64,000 nt of DNA, from the NCBI RefSeq assembly GCF_025947225.1, contig NZ_CP110005.1:1-64000 (forward strand), in the 5' to 3' direction. This document shows positions 46,037-54,621 of this stretch, in pieces. Made by a program: the position numbers and the translations under genes. Below the pieces are notes generated by a model. It made no database searches, was not told the DNA's origin, and worked only from the letters and a program-made list of their open reading frames with translations. This stretch comes from Flavobacterium sp. N2270. Lineage in GTDB: Bacteria > Bacteroidota > Bacteroidia > Flavobacteriales > Flavobacteriaceae. Each line of letters begins with the position of its first letter. Position 1 is the first letter of the stretch.

Positions 46037-47290
46037 TTAATTTTGTCCTTTAATCGTTTGATAATTTATTTTAGCTAATTGAAGTTGTGTTTCATGTATT
46101 TTTTGATTAGTCTTTGCGTCAAAAAGATTGTTTAACTCTGTTATATAATCTGATGAAGTTATTACACCATTGCGCAATTGAGAATCATACGATTGTAACA
46201 CTTTTTCAAGCAATTGAATGATTTGCACATCCGTTTTAATGATAGTTTCCATTTTTAAAATTTCTGATTTTAACTCATTTAATTGCATTTGATTATTGGT
46301 TTCAAAAGTTTCTTTTTCAGTTGAAATAATTTCTTTTGCAACATCTAAAGCTTCTTTTTCTGTTTTTGATTTATTCCAATCGAACACATTCCAATTTAAT
46401 TTTAAACCAACTATATAAAAACTCTCAAACGAATTATTTAACATATTCAAACCAGGATTTCCATAACCAGCTTGACCAAAAGCGTTTAGTTTTGGTAAAT
46501 TTGATTTTGAAATTACATCTTTAGAAGCCTCAATTTGAGTTTGTTGCAATTCGAAAAATTGTATTTCCGGTCTAGTTCCGTTAGTTTCTAAATTTAAAAT
46601 TGGTTGTTCTAGAATAGTGTTTTCAGCAAATGAGGTAGTTGTTAAACTCGCTAAATTTTGAAGTTCCTTTATTCTTTGGAATGAATTTTCGGTTAAAGCT
46701 TGCTCTAACTTTAGTAATTCAGCTTCTAAAACTTGCTCTGATGCTGGTAAAATAGCTCCATTTCTAACTCCAGATTTAACTTCGCTAATTTTTTCTAAAA
46801 TTGAATTCTTCTTTGAAATCAACAATCGATTTTGTTCTTGCCACAATAAAATCATCATATAAGAATAATTAATTCTCGATTTTAATTGATACAAATTAAC
46901 TGTAACTTGTTGTTGAACCGTTTGCGTTTGAACTTCTTTTAATTTAGAATTAGCCTCAATCATTCCACCATTATAAATTAACTGATTAACATCTAAAGTA
47001 GCTCTATATTGATCTTTATTTAAAGGTGTAATTGTTACGTTTGGCAAACTAATAGGCAATTGTGTTACGGCAGATTGATAGGTTGCTTGAGCGTTAATAT
47101 CAATTTTGGGCAATTTTGCTTTGTTTAATGCATCAATTTCTAAAGCAGATTTTTGTTGCAGTAAATTAGTCTGTTTAGCTAATGGATAATTTTTTTCTAC
47201 CAAATCATAACATTCGTTCAATGTAATTTTTTGTTGAGCTTGAAGGAAAGATCCAAAAAACAGGAATAAAATTATAATTAAATTTCTCAT
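46037..47290 (-). CDS. TolC family outer-membrane factor (ABC operon)
   Basis: A 417-residue exported outer-membrane channel with signal peptide (MRNLIIILFLFFGSFLQAQ) and two helical repeats. It is only distantly similar to the TolC gene of the RND operon. It overlaps the TetR gene by 4 bp and precedes the adaptor gene, giving the complete tripartite ABC exporter in one operon. Confidence 0.9.
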   Translation of the reverse strand: MRNLIIILFLFFGSFLQAQQKITLNECYDLVEKNYPLAKQTNLLQQKSALEIDALNKAKLPKIDINAQATYQSAVTQLPISLPNVTITPLNKDQYRATLDVNQLIYNGGMIEANSKLKEVQTQTVQQQVTVNLYQLKSRINYSYMMILLWQEQNRLLISKKNSILEKISEVKSGVRNGAILPASEQVLEAELLKLEQALTENSFQRIKELQNLASLTTTSFAENTILEQPILNLETNGTRPEIQFFELQQTQIEASKDVISKSNLPKLNAFGQAGYGNPGLNMLNNSFESFYIVGLKLNWNVFDWNKSKTEKEALDVAKEIISTEKETFETNNQMQLNELKSEILKMETIIKTDVQIIQLLEKVLQSYDSQLRNGVITSSDYITELNNLFDAKTNQKIHETQLQLAKINYQTIKGQN

Positions 47291-47895
47291 TTTTTAATAC
47301 TATTTATTAGCATTGAAGCTATATGTGTTTTGCGCTCTATTAACAAATTGTTATATTCTTCTTCATTCGAGTTTGTTATTTTTTGAAGCAAAGGTGCTCC
47401 AACAAATGGAAAAACAGATAACGAAAACATATCAATTAATACTTGTTTTGGATTTACATTTCTTATGGTTCCCTTTTGGATTTCTTCTTCAATTTGCAAT
47501 AGAAAATGCGTTGGTTTAGGAAATTCAGCTTGACTAAAAAATTGATTCGTAAATTCAGGATTATTGTTTAATTCTTGAATAATAAATGTGGGTAAAAACC
47601 TATTTTCCATAACAAATGAAATATACTTACCTGCAAAATTTTCAATTTTATCAAACAACGAATCTTGAGAATTTAACACTTGATGAATTTGTGGTGCCAA
47701 TTGCATAAATGCTTTTTTAAAAACAGCTTCAAAAAGCAATTGCTTACTTCTAAAATAATAATGCAACATCGCTTTGTTAATTCCAGCTTCGTCAGCAATT
47801 TCTTGCATTCTTGCACCAGCCATTCCTTTTTTATGAAAAATGGTTATCGCACTTTTCAATATTATTTCTTCTGTATTATATTCTGTTTTCTCCAT
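47287..47895 (-). CDS. TetR/AcrR family repressor
   Basis: A 202-residue regulator with N-terminal helix-turn-helix (ARMQEIADEAGINKAMLHYYFRSKQLLFEAVF) and a helical ligand domain. The start is the ATG at 47895; an in-frame start at 47946 lies upstream of the -7 element. It is the first gene of the export operon. Its promoter carries two tandem AACyAwTyGGTT operators between the -7 and the start codon, so it should repress its own operon until a ligand binds. Confidence 0.9.
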   Translation of the reverse strand: MEKTEYNTEEIILKSAITIFHKKGMAGARMQEIADEAGINKAMLHYYFRSKQLLFEAVFKKAFMQLAPQIHQVLNSQDSLFDKIENFAGKYISFVMENRFLPTFIIQELNNNPEFTNQFFSQAEFPKPTHFLLQIEEEIQKGTIRNVNPKQVLIDMFSLSVFPFVGAPLLQKITNSNEEEYNNLLIERKTHIASMLINSIKK

Positions 47896-47898
47896 TTT

Positions 47899-47933
47899 AA
47901 CTAATCGGTTCAACCATTTGGTTAACAAAGATA
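47899..47933 (-). promoter_or_regulatory. TetR operon promoter with tandem operators
   Basis: The -7 TATCTTTG is at 47926-47933 on the minus strand. Two 12-mers, AACCATTTGGTT (47912-47923) and AACTAATCGGTT (47899-47910), are separated by 1 nt (13-bp period), both with AAC...GGTT ends. They cover the start of the transcript, a repressor position. Confidence 0.65.
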
Positions 47934-47936
47934 CAA

Positions 47937-47965
47937 AAAAAAGCATCTCAATAAAGAAATGCTTT
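47937..47965 (-). terminator. terminator of the Cys-rich small-protein gene
   Basis: Stem AAAAGCATtt / ATGCTTTT around an AT loop. On the minus strand it ends in a T tract that abuts the TetR promoter. Confidence 0.7.
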
Positions 47966-47976
47966 TAATTTTGTGA

Positions 47977-48204
47977 TTAATCTTCTTTTTTAGCTTCTAC
48001 TTTTTTAGAAGAGCAACAAGAACTTTTAGCTTCTGTTCCACATGCTTTTTTCTCAGATGAAGCTGAAGCCACCTCTTTCTTTTCAGAAGAACAACATGCT
48101 GCTTTTTCAGTTTTTTTAGCTTCTTTCTTTTTTTGAGTTTGAGCTGTAGCATCTACAGAGAACATAAATGCAGCAATAGCTACTATTGTGATTACTTTTT
48201 TCAT
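47977..48204 (-). CDS. small exported Lys/Cys-rich protein
   Basis: A 75-residue protein with signal peptide (MKKVITIVAIAAFMFSVDATAQ) and a mature part of Lys, Glu, Ala and Ser with cysteines in two CC pairs and one single (AACCSSEKK, ACGT, SSCCSSKK). Such spacing could bind a soft metal such as copper or zinc in the periplasm; I recognise no named family. It has its own -7 element (48246-48253) and terminator, so it is a separate unit. Confidence 0.65.
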   Translation of the reverse strand: MKKVITIVAIAAFMFSVDATAQTQKKKEAKKTEKAACCSSEKKEVASASSEKKACGTEAKSSCCSSKKVEAKKED

Positions 48205-48245
48205 GATATAAAATATTAATTTATTTTTTATAAAAACTTGTGCAA

Positions 48246-48253
48246 CAAATATA
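48246..48253 (-). promoter_or_regulatory. -7 element (TATATTTG) for the Cys-rich gene
   Basis: Exact TAnnTTTG on the minus strand, 41 bp before the ATG. Confidence 0.45.
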
Positions 48254-48280
48254 TATAATTATTTAATTGCACATTTAACT

Positions 48281-49885
48281 TTATTGTTTTTTTATGATTT
48301 TTTTAGAAGAATAAAATTTATGATCAAAAACAAAAGTCAAAATTACAATATTTGTTTTTGCTTCTTCTAAATTAAAGTTCATTTCGTTATAACCTACTTT
48401 TAGGCCTTCAATTATCCCTTCAGATAAAATTTTCCCATCAACACTAGACATAATATATTCTAATTCTGAACTATAAGGTATAGAAAACTTTATATTTACG
48501 GTGTCATTTACTGCAGGGTTTGGATACACCGAAAAACTAAAAGGATTTGATCCGTCTATCAAATCATGATTTAAAGTAGGATTATAAACCAATTTAACCT
48601 CATAAACAGATGGATCGGCACTTGTAAGATTTGTTTGATTATCTGTAAATGCAGAAATAGATGAACTTTGAATTCCTCCATAAATATGACCTATAATAAA
48701 TTCAGACGCTGTAATATCAGAAAGTTTTATAACACCATTTGAATAATTAGGTAAACTTTCATTTGGAATAAATTCTGATCCAGCACCTTTTAAATTAGGC
48801 ATTTCTACAGGCAATTGATATTCGGTTAATGAACCATTTGCTGCTCTTTTTGTTCTACTAATTGTTTTTACAAATGGAACTGTATCATCTTGAACTAAAG
48901 TCCCATTATTATAATAGTACTGACTTAATCCTCCGAAAAACAAGTTATGCATATTATTATTTGTCGCATCATACAAACTAGCATTTGCACAATGATAATT
49001 ACTCAAATACTGATTGAAATTCGTTTGAGGAAAATATCCACTTGACTTAATATCTACTGGATACAAAAAAGGTAAATCGGCATTTATTTGAAAAACACCC
49101 GAAGAAATAGTGTAACCAAGCTCTCCGTTAGGAAAAACTTGAGGCACTAAGTTATAATCTCTTCTGTGTAAATGTACTGCATCTGTAATTTCAGAATAAT
49201 TACTAAACGACAATTGAGTTCCTGAGTTATCAATTTCAAATTTTCGAATAGAATTAGAGTAAGTTTGAGTAAATGTTGGATTATTCATAGGATTATATCG
49301 GCCGTCAAATTTATGACCTCCAACTAAATAAAACTCATTTCCTATTTTACCTAAATAACCTCCAGTTATAGCAAAACTTGCATTTGTAATTTGCTTAAAA
49401 TAAGAAGTAATTGAGGTGTTATTTACAATTGCATTAATAAGATTTGGTACATCAACAGATATTAAACCATCAAAAGTTTTATGATCAGCAGCAGTTGCAG
49501 AATAAGCATAACCACCAATAATATATAAAACATCTCCATCTTGATAGAAATTCATATTAGTAGATTGTAACTGTTCCTTTAAATCTGTAGCTAAAGAATT
49601 AACAGAAGCAGTCCATGATTGTTGAGTAGCAATATCTACTACATACATATCAGTGTTATTTAAACTTCCTGGAAAGGCATTAAAAGGTTGGCGCGCATGT
49701 AAACCATCTTTTCGTCCTCCAATTATAAGCCATTTCCCATTATGTTGCCCAACTGCATAGGAATGCAATCCTGGCAATCCAGCTACTGTAACTGGTGTTA
49801 GTATAACATCATAAGGAAAATCACTTTGTGCAAATGATGATTGAAAAACAAAAATCATCGCTATAATTTTTAAAAAAAATTTCAT
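48281..49885 (-). CDS. kelch-like beta-propeller protein with T9SS type A sorting domain
   Basis: A 534-residue secreted protein with signal peptide (MKFFLKIIAMIFVFQSSFAQ). Kelch-type repeats are visible (GKWLIIGGRKDGL, VLYIIGGYAYSA, EFYLVGGHKFDGR, MHNLFFGGLSQY). The C-terminal 80 residues (SFSVYPNPAVNDTVNIKF...) are a type IX secretion sorting domain, so it is exported to the cell surface or released. The ligand is unknown. It overlaps the CxxCH gene by 4 bp. Confidence 0.85.
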   Translation of the reverse strand: MKFFLKIIAMIFVFQSSFAQSDFPYDVILTPVTVAGLPGLHSYAVGQHNGKWLIIGGRKDGLHARQPFNAFPGSLNNTDMYVVDIATQQSWTASVNSLATDLKEQLQSTNMNFYQDGDVLYIIGGYAYSATAADHKTFDGLISVDVPNLINAIVNNTSITSYFKQITNASFAITGGYLGKIGNEFYLVGGHKFDGRYNPMNNPTFTQTYSNSIRKFEIDNSGTQLSFSNYSEITDAVHLHRRDYNLVPQVFPNGELGYTISSGVFQINADLPFLYPVDIKSSGYFPQTNFNQYLSNYHCANASLYDATNNNMHNLFFGGLSQYYYNNGTLVQDDTVPFVKTISRTKRAANGSLTEYQLPVEMPNLKGAGSEFIPNESLPNYSNGVIKLSDITASEFIIGHIYGGIQSSSISAFTDNQTNLTSADPSVYEVKLVYNPTLNHDLIDGSNPFSFSVYPNPAVNDTVNIKFSIPYSSELEYIMSSVDGKILSEGIIEGLKVGYNEMNFNLEEAKTNIVILTFVFDHKFYSSKKIIKKQ

Positions 49886-50181
49886 GATTTATTTTGTTTA
49901 AGTTCTACTTCCTTTTTTTTATTGCTTATTGTATCTCGTTCAACATTATTAATTTGTAACAATTCTAATGAATTATCCTCCAAAGAAAAGTCGGCATCGT
50001 TTTTACAACCATGACATTGAGCGCAACTAACCTTATTCGTTGAGAGCAAATTAGTATGTAAAACTGGTTTTGACACAAGTACTATATTATTATAGTTACT
50101 TGCAATCAACGTTTTGGTAATTGTTTCTTTCCCAAAAGCAATTAGAGAAACAAACAATACCATTAATATAATTTTTTTCAT
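49882..50181 (-). CDS. small exported protein with CxxCH motif
   Basis: A 99-residue protein with signal peptide (MKKIILMVLFVSLIAFG) and the motif SCAQCHGCKND. CxxCH would allow covalent haem c, but no distal ligand region is apparent, and the extra Cys (CxxCHxC) may instead bind metal or form disulfides. The ATG at 50181 is chosen for the signal peptide. It is co-transcribed with the kelch gene. Confidence 0.65.
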   Translation of the reverse strand: MKKIILMVLFVSLIAFGKETITKTLIASNYNNIVLVSKPVLHTNLLSTNKVSCAQCHGCKNDADFSLEDNSLELLQINNVERDTISNKKKEVELKQNKS

Positions 50182-50252
50182 AAATATTGACATATATAGT
50201 TATACCATAGTATTAAAAAATAATATGGTTAATCGTTTTAAAAAACAAATAA

Positions 50253-50561
50253 CTATACTTTTGGAGGGTGCCAAATATTATTTTGAAAATTTGAAACGAA
50301 AAAAGAATCATAAAAAGAAGTTTCTTTTTTTAATTCGAAATCAAAAAGCTCAAAATTTAAATTATAATTATAACTCTTTATAATTTGCAATGGACTAAAA
50401 TTTAAGCTCATTACAAACTTGCCAGTATCGCATTCTTTTTGCTCTGAATTATTACAAGTTTGTTTACTATTATTACAAAATTGAAGTTTTACAGCACGCA
50501 CCGATGGCAGAGCTATTAAAACAACTAAGTAGATAAATAATATGTAAACCTTAAATTTCAT
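50253..50561 (-). CDS. small exported Cys-containing protein ending in HPP
   Basis: A 102-residue protein with signal peptide (MKFKVYILFIYLVVLIALPSVRA). The mature start has cysteines in LQFCNNSKQTCNNSEQKECDTG, and the C terminus is NIWHPPKV. A small protein encoded across the intergenic region (51014-51394) has the same plan and ends EHPPQSLI. The family is unknown to me. The start at 50561 is preferred over one at 50642, which would lie inside the thioredoxin gene. Confidence 0.6.
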   Translation of the reverse strand: MKFKVYILFIYLVVLIALPSVRAVKLQFCNNSKQTCNNSEQKECDTGKFVMSLNFSPLQIIKSYNYNLNFELFDFELKKETSFYDSFFVSNFQNNIWHPPKV

Positions 50562-50578
50562 TACGTAAATATATGATT

Positions 50579-50878
50579 TTAAACAATATCTAGTATTTTT
50601 TCTAGAAGTTTTTGTTTTGATAAAACTTCGGCAGTTTTCCAAATTAACTCTCCATTTTGAAATAAAGCAGTTGTAGGAACAGAATCTATATTGTAAAGAT
50701 TTACAACTTCTGGCACTTCATCAACTTCTACAACCAGAATTTCAATACGATTGCCAATAGATTTTTTAATTTGTAACAATGTAGGCTCAATCATTGCACA
50801 AGGTTCGCAATTAGAATTAATAAATTCAACTAAAATTGAACCTTCTGATTTTATTATTTGAGGAAATTTATTTGACAT
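50579..50878 (-). CDS. thioredoxin-like protein
   Basis: A 99-residue thioredoxin-fold protein with active site C24-EP-C27 (NSNCEPCAMIEP) and the cis-Pro region SVPTTALFQNG. There is no signal peptide, so it acts in the cytoplasm. The motif is CEPC rather than the usual CGPC, which would shift its redox potential. It heads a transcript that includes the HPP protein, CxxCH protein and kelch genes, oriented away from the copper-receptor operon. Confidence 0.9.
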   Translation of the reverse strand: MSNKFPQIIKSEGSILVEFINSNCEPCAMIEPTLLQIKKSIGNRIEILVVEVDEVPEVVNLYNIDSVPTTALFQNGELIWKTAEVLSKQKLLEKILDIV

Positions 50879-50951
50879 ATTTTAAAAAGTATATAAAAAC
50901 AGTGTAAGTAGTTAATTAAAGCTAATGTAATTAATTTTAAAATTTCAGTTT

Positions 50952-50995
50952 GTAACAAATATTACTTATCAAGTAAAAAAATACTAGGAATTTTG
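50952..50995 (+). promoter_or_regulatory. copper-receptor operon promoter: class-1 dyad and -7 GAATTTTG
   Basis: Dyad GTAACA-AA-TATTAC (50952-50965, one mismatch) centred exactly 33 bp upstream of GAATTTTG (50988-50995, one mismatch to TAnnTTTG). Confidence 0.5.
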
Positions 50996-51013
50996 TATGA
51001 TATAAAAAATTGC

Positions 51014-51394
51014 ATGAAAATTTCAATTCATAATAGTTTAATTCTAATAATCACATTTAGTGTATTATGTTTTAATTTTAAAACAGCTATTTTGCAATAT
51101 GAATTTATTTTTGACAACGAACATTTTACAGAAAAATATTGTTCAAATATTAAAAAACCTGAATTAAAATGTAATGGTAAATGTCATTTAAAGAAAATAA
51201 GTTCTGAAAAAGAAACTCAAAACAATTCTAAAAAAACATTTTTTGACATAGAAATTACATTTTTCAATTCAGCTTGGAGCTATGACTTTAAAAGCTATGC
51301 TTTTATTGAGAAAAAAAGAAAACTTTTTAATGATTTTTTAATAAAATCAATTAAAAAACACCCTTTAGAACATCCACCACAAAGTTTGATTTAA
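51014..51394 (+). CDS. small membrane-anchored protein with CNGKCHLKK motif, copper-receptor operon
   Basis: A 126-residue protein with an N-terminal hydrophobic segment (LILIITFSVLCF), then KYCSNIKKPELKCNGKCHLKK, a CxnCNGKC arrangement that could bind metal, and a C terminus EHPPQSLI. I recall similar short proteins encoded beside TonB-dependent receptors in Flavobacteria, but no named family. The ATG at 51014 is used; an upstream ATG at 50993 overlaps the -7 element. It is 46 bp ahead of the copper-receptor gene, presumably in one transcript. Confidence 0.6.
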   Translation: MKISIHNSLILIITFSVLCFNFKTAILQYEFIFDNEHFTEKYCSNIKKPELKCNGKCHLKKISSEKETQNNSKKTFFDIEITFFNSAWSYDFKSYAFIEKKRKLFNDFLIKSIKKHPLEHPPQSLI

Positions 51395-51440
51395 TAACTC
51401 GGCAGCTTAATAGCTTATATATTAAATCAAATTTATAAAA

Positions 51441-53537
51441 ATGAAAAAATCAATATTGGCCTTAGTTGTACTAGGCACAACTTTCTTGTATGCACAAGAA
51501 CCAGTTAAAGAAGTAGACTCAGTAAAAGTTACTCTTTTAAATGAAGTTATAGTTACTAAATCATTAACAAAAAATCCTGCTCAAATTATTGTAAAAAAAG
51601 ATTTTACAGAAAAAGTAGTCCAACCTAAAAACTCAGGAGAATTATTTGAAGACATCAATGGTTTTCACCTTATTAAAAGAGGAAATTATGCTGTTGATCC
51701 AGCTTTTAGAGCTTCGCAATACGAACAATTAAACGTACAAATAGATGGTGGAACAAAAGCTTTTCATGCGTGTCCAAACCGAATGGATCCAGTTACCACT
51801 CTAATTAATCCAGAAGAAATTACTAAAATTGAAATCATAAAAGGACCTTTTTCTGTACGTTATGGAAATACTTTTGCCGGACTTATCAATCTCGTTTCTA
51901 AATCTCCAGCAAATAACAAAAAAATTATTGGAGGAAGTTTTTCTTCTGGATATGAAAGCAACGGCAATTCAATTGTGAACCTATTTTCTTTAGAAAGTAA
52001 AATTAAAAAGTTTGATTTTTCTGGAAATTTCAGTTACAGAGATTATGGTAATTATGAAGATGGTAATCAAAATGAAATACCTTCTTCTTTTAGAAGTATC
52101 AGTTACGGATTAAAAACAGGTTATCAAATTGCAGACAATCAACGTTTACAAGCTACTTTCCGTCAAAATTTTGGTAGAGATGTATTGCATGCTGGATTAC
52201 CAATGGATACGGACGAAGACAACAGTACACTCGCTAATTTAGATTATAAATGGGAAAACACAGGAACCTATTTTAAAGGATTAACAGCTAAAGCCTATTA
52301 TTCTTTTGTAGATCATATTATGAGTAATACTAGAAGAGCATCATTTGCAAATTCAGAAGCGGTTTCTAAAGTAGAAGCCTTAACTTATGGTGGAAAAATA
52401 GAAACAGAATGGCGATTGGGTACTAAAATTAACTTGTTTACTGGAGTTGATATGGTAAATTTATCAAGAGATGGTGGTAGAGATCGATTAGTAAAAGTCA
52501 ACATGATGGGAAATCCATTACCTACTCCAATAGCTTTTTATGATAAAGTTTGGCAAGACAGTTACTCTAATGATTTTGGTTACTTTGCAGAAACTAAAAT
52601 TAAAGCATCTAATAAATCATGGTTAACTGTTGGTTCTCGTTTGGATTTTGTTACTTCTGATGCAAATGATTTAGATGCCACTTTTGCAGCTTTGTATCCA
52701 AACTTAGAAAAAAGAAACGAAACACTTTATAGTGGAACAGTTTCCTATCAATATTTGTTCAATTCAAACTATATAATGGAAGCTTCTTTTGGTAGAGGAA
52801 CAAGAGCTGCCAACATAGAAGAGCGTTACATTGCCTTCTTCAACATTGGAAGAGATGCTTATGAATATGTGGGAAATCCAAATTTGAAACCAGAAGTAAA
52901 CAATCAATTTGAATTGAGTTTTGATGGAAAATCAAAATTAAACGGATTCTTTAATGAGGTACAGTTTGGAACTTCGGTCTTCTATTCTATTTATGAAAAC
53001 TATATTTTAGGAGTTGTTGATGAAACTTTAATTAGAAAATACAATTCAACCACACCACCTATTCATCCAAAAGTATTTAGAAACATTGACAATGCTTTAA
53101 AAACAGGATTTGAAGTTTATGGAAATGTACAGTTTTATAACAATTTTAATTTTGGTACAGAAGTATCTTACACATATACCGAAAATAAAGATTTCAACGA
53201 AAGTTTACCTTTAACGCCACCTTTAGTAACCAGATTGAAATTAGGTTATGATTACAAAAAGTTTTGGGCTAAAGCGCTTTATACGTTAACAGCTAAACAA
53301 AATAAAATTGCAACCAGTTATGATGAAATTGCAACAGCTGGTTACGAAGTAATGGATTTAAACATTGGGTACAAACCTATTGAATCATTATCTATAGGAA
53401 TGGGACTTTTAAATGTGTTTGACCAATATTACAATAATCACTTGACTTTTGCTTTCAACAATGTGGCAGGTTATGGTAGAGTTCCTATTACAGAACCGGG
53501 TAGAAACTTTACTTTGTTTGTAAATTATAAATTTTAA
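51441..53537 (+). CDS. TonB-dependent copper receptor (NosA/OprC-like)
   Basis: A 698-residue outer-membrane receptor with signal peptide (MKKSILALVVLGTTFLYAQ), plug domain, and 22-strand barrel ending NFTLFVNYKF. The plug contains AFHACPNRMDPVTT (C111-M115), the CPNxMDP signature of OprC/NosA copper receptors. Copper import fits the copper enzyme NirK 10 kb downstream. The gene ends just before a bidirectional terminator. Confidence 0.85.
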   Translation: MKKSILALVVLGTTFLYAQEPVKEVDSVKVTLLNEVIVTKSLTKNPAQIIVKKDFTEKVVQPKNSGELFEDINGFHLIKRGNYAVDPAFRASQYEQLNVQIDGGTKAFHACPNRMDPVTTLINPEEITKIEIIKGPFSVRYGNTFAGLINLVSKSPANNKKIIGGSFSSGYESNGNSIVNLFSLESKIKKFDFSGNFSYRDYGNYEDGNQNEIPSSFRSISYGLKTGYQIADNQRLQATFRQNFGRDVLHAGLPMDTDEDNSTLANLDYKWENTGTYFKGLTAKAYYSFVDHIMSNTRRASFANSEAVSKVEALTYGGKIETEWRLGTKINLFTGVDMVNLSRDGGRDRLVKVNMMGNPLPTPIAFYDKVWQDSYSNDFGYFAETKIKASNKSWLTVGSRLDFVTSDANDLDATFAALYPNLEKRNETLYSGTVSYQYLFNSNYIMEASFGRGTRAANIEERYIAFFNIGRDAYEYVGNPNLKPEVNNQFELSFDGKSKLNGFFNEVQFGTSVFYSIYENYILGVVDETLIRKYNSTTPPIHPKVFRNIDNALKTGFEVYGNVQFYNNFNFGTEVSYTYTENKDFNESLPLTPPLVTRLKLGYDYKKFWAKALYTLTAKQNKIATSYDEIATAGYEVMDLNIGYKPIESLSIGMGLLNVFDQYYNNHLTFAFNNVAGYGRVPITEPGRNFTLFVNYKF

Positions 53538-53543
53538 TGGATC

Positions 53544-53579
53544 AAAAAATCCTCAAGTAATTATGCTTGAGGATTTTTT
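53544..53579. terminator. bidirectional terminator
   Basis: Stem of A tract, TCCTCAAG, CTTGAGGA and T tract. It overlaps the last codons of the gene at 53561-54025. Confidence 0.9.
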
Positions 53580-54025
53580 ATTTTGGGGAAAAATCGGTTT
53601 ACTTTTTTCTTGTAATCTTTATAATTTGAAAACTTTTGAAGTAATTTCTGCTCTTCGTAATTGGTTTTAAAATAAAACAACAACAAAAGAACCAAAGCAA
53701 TTAAAACTTTAAAAAGTGATGCTTTAAAAAAGGCATATCCAAAAGTAAATAAAATAAGTCCGGTGTAAATTGGATGCCTACTGAATTTGTACATTCCAAA
53801 GGTCATTAATTCAGAATCTGTTTTTGGTGTTGGAAAAACAGTCAGATTTTTATTGAGTTGCAAAACCGAAAGTACAGCAATCAAAAAACCTAAAATTGAA
53901 AAAATCAAGCCAATATATTTAACTAATTGTGGAAGTTCAAAAGCTGGTAAAAAATCAAAAGCATACAATCCAAATAATAGAAATTGTATGCTTACAAATA
54001 GATAATCTTTCCAAGATTTTATCAT
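53561..54025 (-). CDS. isoprenylcysteine methyltransferase-like membrane protein
   Basis: A 154-residue protein with four hydrophobic segments and the signature GMYKFSRHPIYTGLI typical of ICMT/PEMT-like methyltransferases (the RHP motif). Bacterial members methylate lipids or small molecules; the substrate here is unknown. It is last in the five-gene cytochrome/rhodanese operon and overlaps the preceding methyltransferase gene by 4 bp. Its 3' end is embedded in a terminator. Confidence 0.8.
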   Translation of the reverse strand: MIKSWKDYLFVSIQFLLFGLYAFDFLPAFELPQLVKYIGLIFSILGFLIAVLSVLQLNKNLTVFPTPKTDSELMTFGMYKFSRHPIYTGLILFTFGYAFFKASLFKVLIALVLLLLFYFKTNYEEQKLLQKFSNYKDYKKKVNRFFPKIKNPQA

Positions 54026-54621
54026 CTTTTCTTTCCTATAAATCGAACGACAGATCCTTTTCCTTGATGAAATACTCCTTCATTTAATTCAATAATTTCG
54101 GTTTTTAGAAAATCAAAATCAACATTTTCAAATTCCTCTTTTACTTCTTCTTCCGAAAAAAGCATAGCAAACTCTTTTGGTCCACCAGAAGGATAGTCTA
54201 ATTGTTCTTTGCTAAAAGCTTCAAAAACTATAACTCCATTTGGTTTTACTAATCGTAAAATTTGTTGATGCAGTGCTTTTCGAATTGCCTTTGGAAAATG
54301 AGCATAAATGAATACTACTCCATCAAAAGAATTTGGTTCAAAATTCAAATCTTCTAACATTCCAACTCGATAATCAATTTTTACATCATTATCACTTGCT
54401 AATTCATCCGCTTTCTTTTTTCCTTCACTACTTAAATCAAAAGCAGCAACTTCAAATCCGTTTTTAGCAGCAAAAACAGCATTTCTACCTTCACCTTCAG
54501 CGGGAAATAAAATTTTTCCGTGCTTTGGTAGTTTCAAAATAGAATCGGCTAAAAACTGATTAGGATGTATTCCATAAGCATATTCTTTTTTAGCATATCG
54601 TTCATTCCAAAAGTCATTCAT
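54022..54621 (-). CDS. class I SAM-dependent methyltransferase (TPMT/TehB-like)
   Basis: A 199-residue cytoplasmic enzyme that starts FWNERYAKKEYAYGIHPNQFL and has the SAM motif KILFPAEGEGRNAVFAAKNG. It is close to the tellurite-resistance and thiopurine-methyltransferase-like group, which detoxifies reactive sulfur, selenium or tellurium compounds. Its position with a rhodanese is consistent with sulfur detoxification, but the substrate is inferred. It overlaps the upstream gene by 1 bp. Confidence 0.85.
   Translation of the reverse strand: MNDFWNERYAKKEYAYGIHPNQFLADSILKLPKHGKILFPAEGEGRNAVFAAKNGFEVAAFDLSSEGKKKADELASDNDVKIDYRVGMLEDLNFEPNSFDGVVFIYAHFPKAIRKALHQQILRLVKPNGVIVFEAFSKEQLDYPSGGPKEFAMLFSEEEVKEEFENVDFDFLKTEIIELNEGVFHQGKGSVVRFIGKKR

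Noticed and set aside
48242..48255. GTAACA-like half site upstream of the Cys-rich gene
   Set aside because: The right arm has three mismatches and it overlaps the -7 element itself rather than lying 33 bp upstream.
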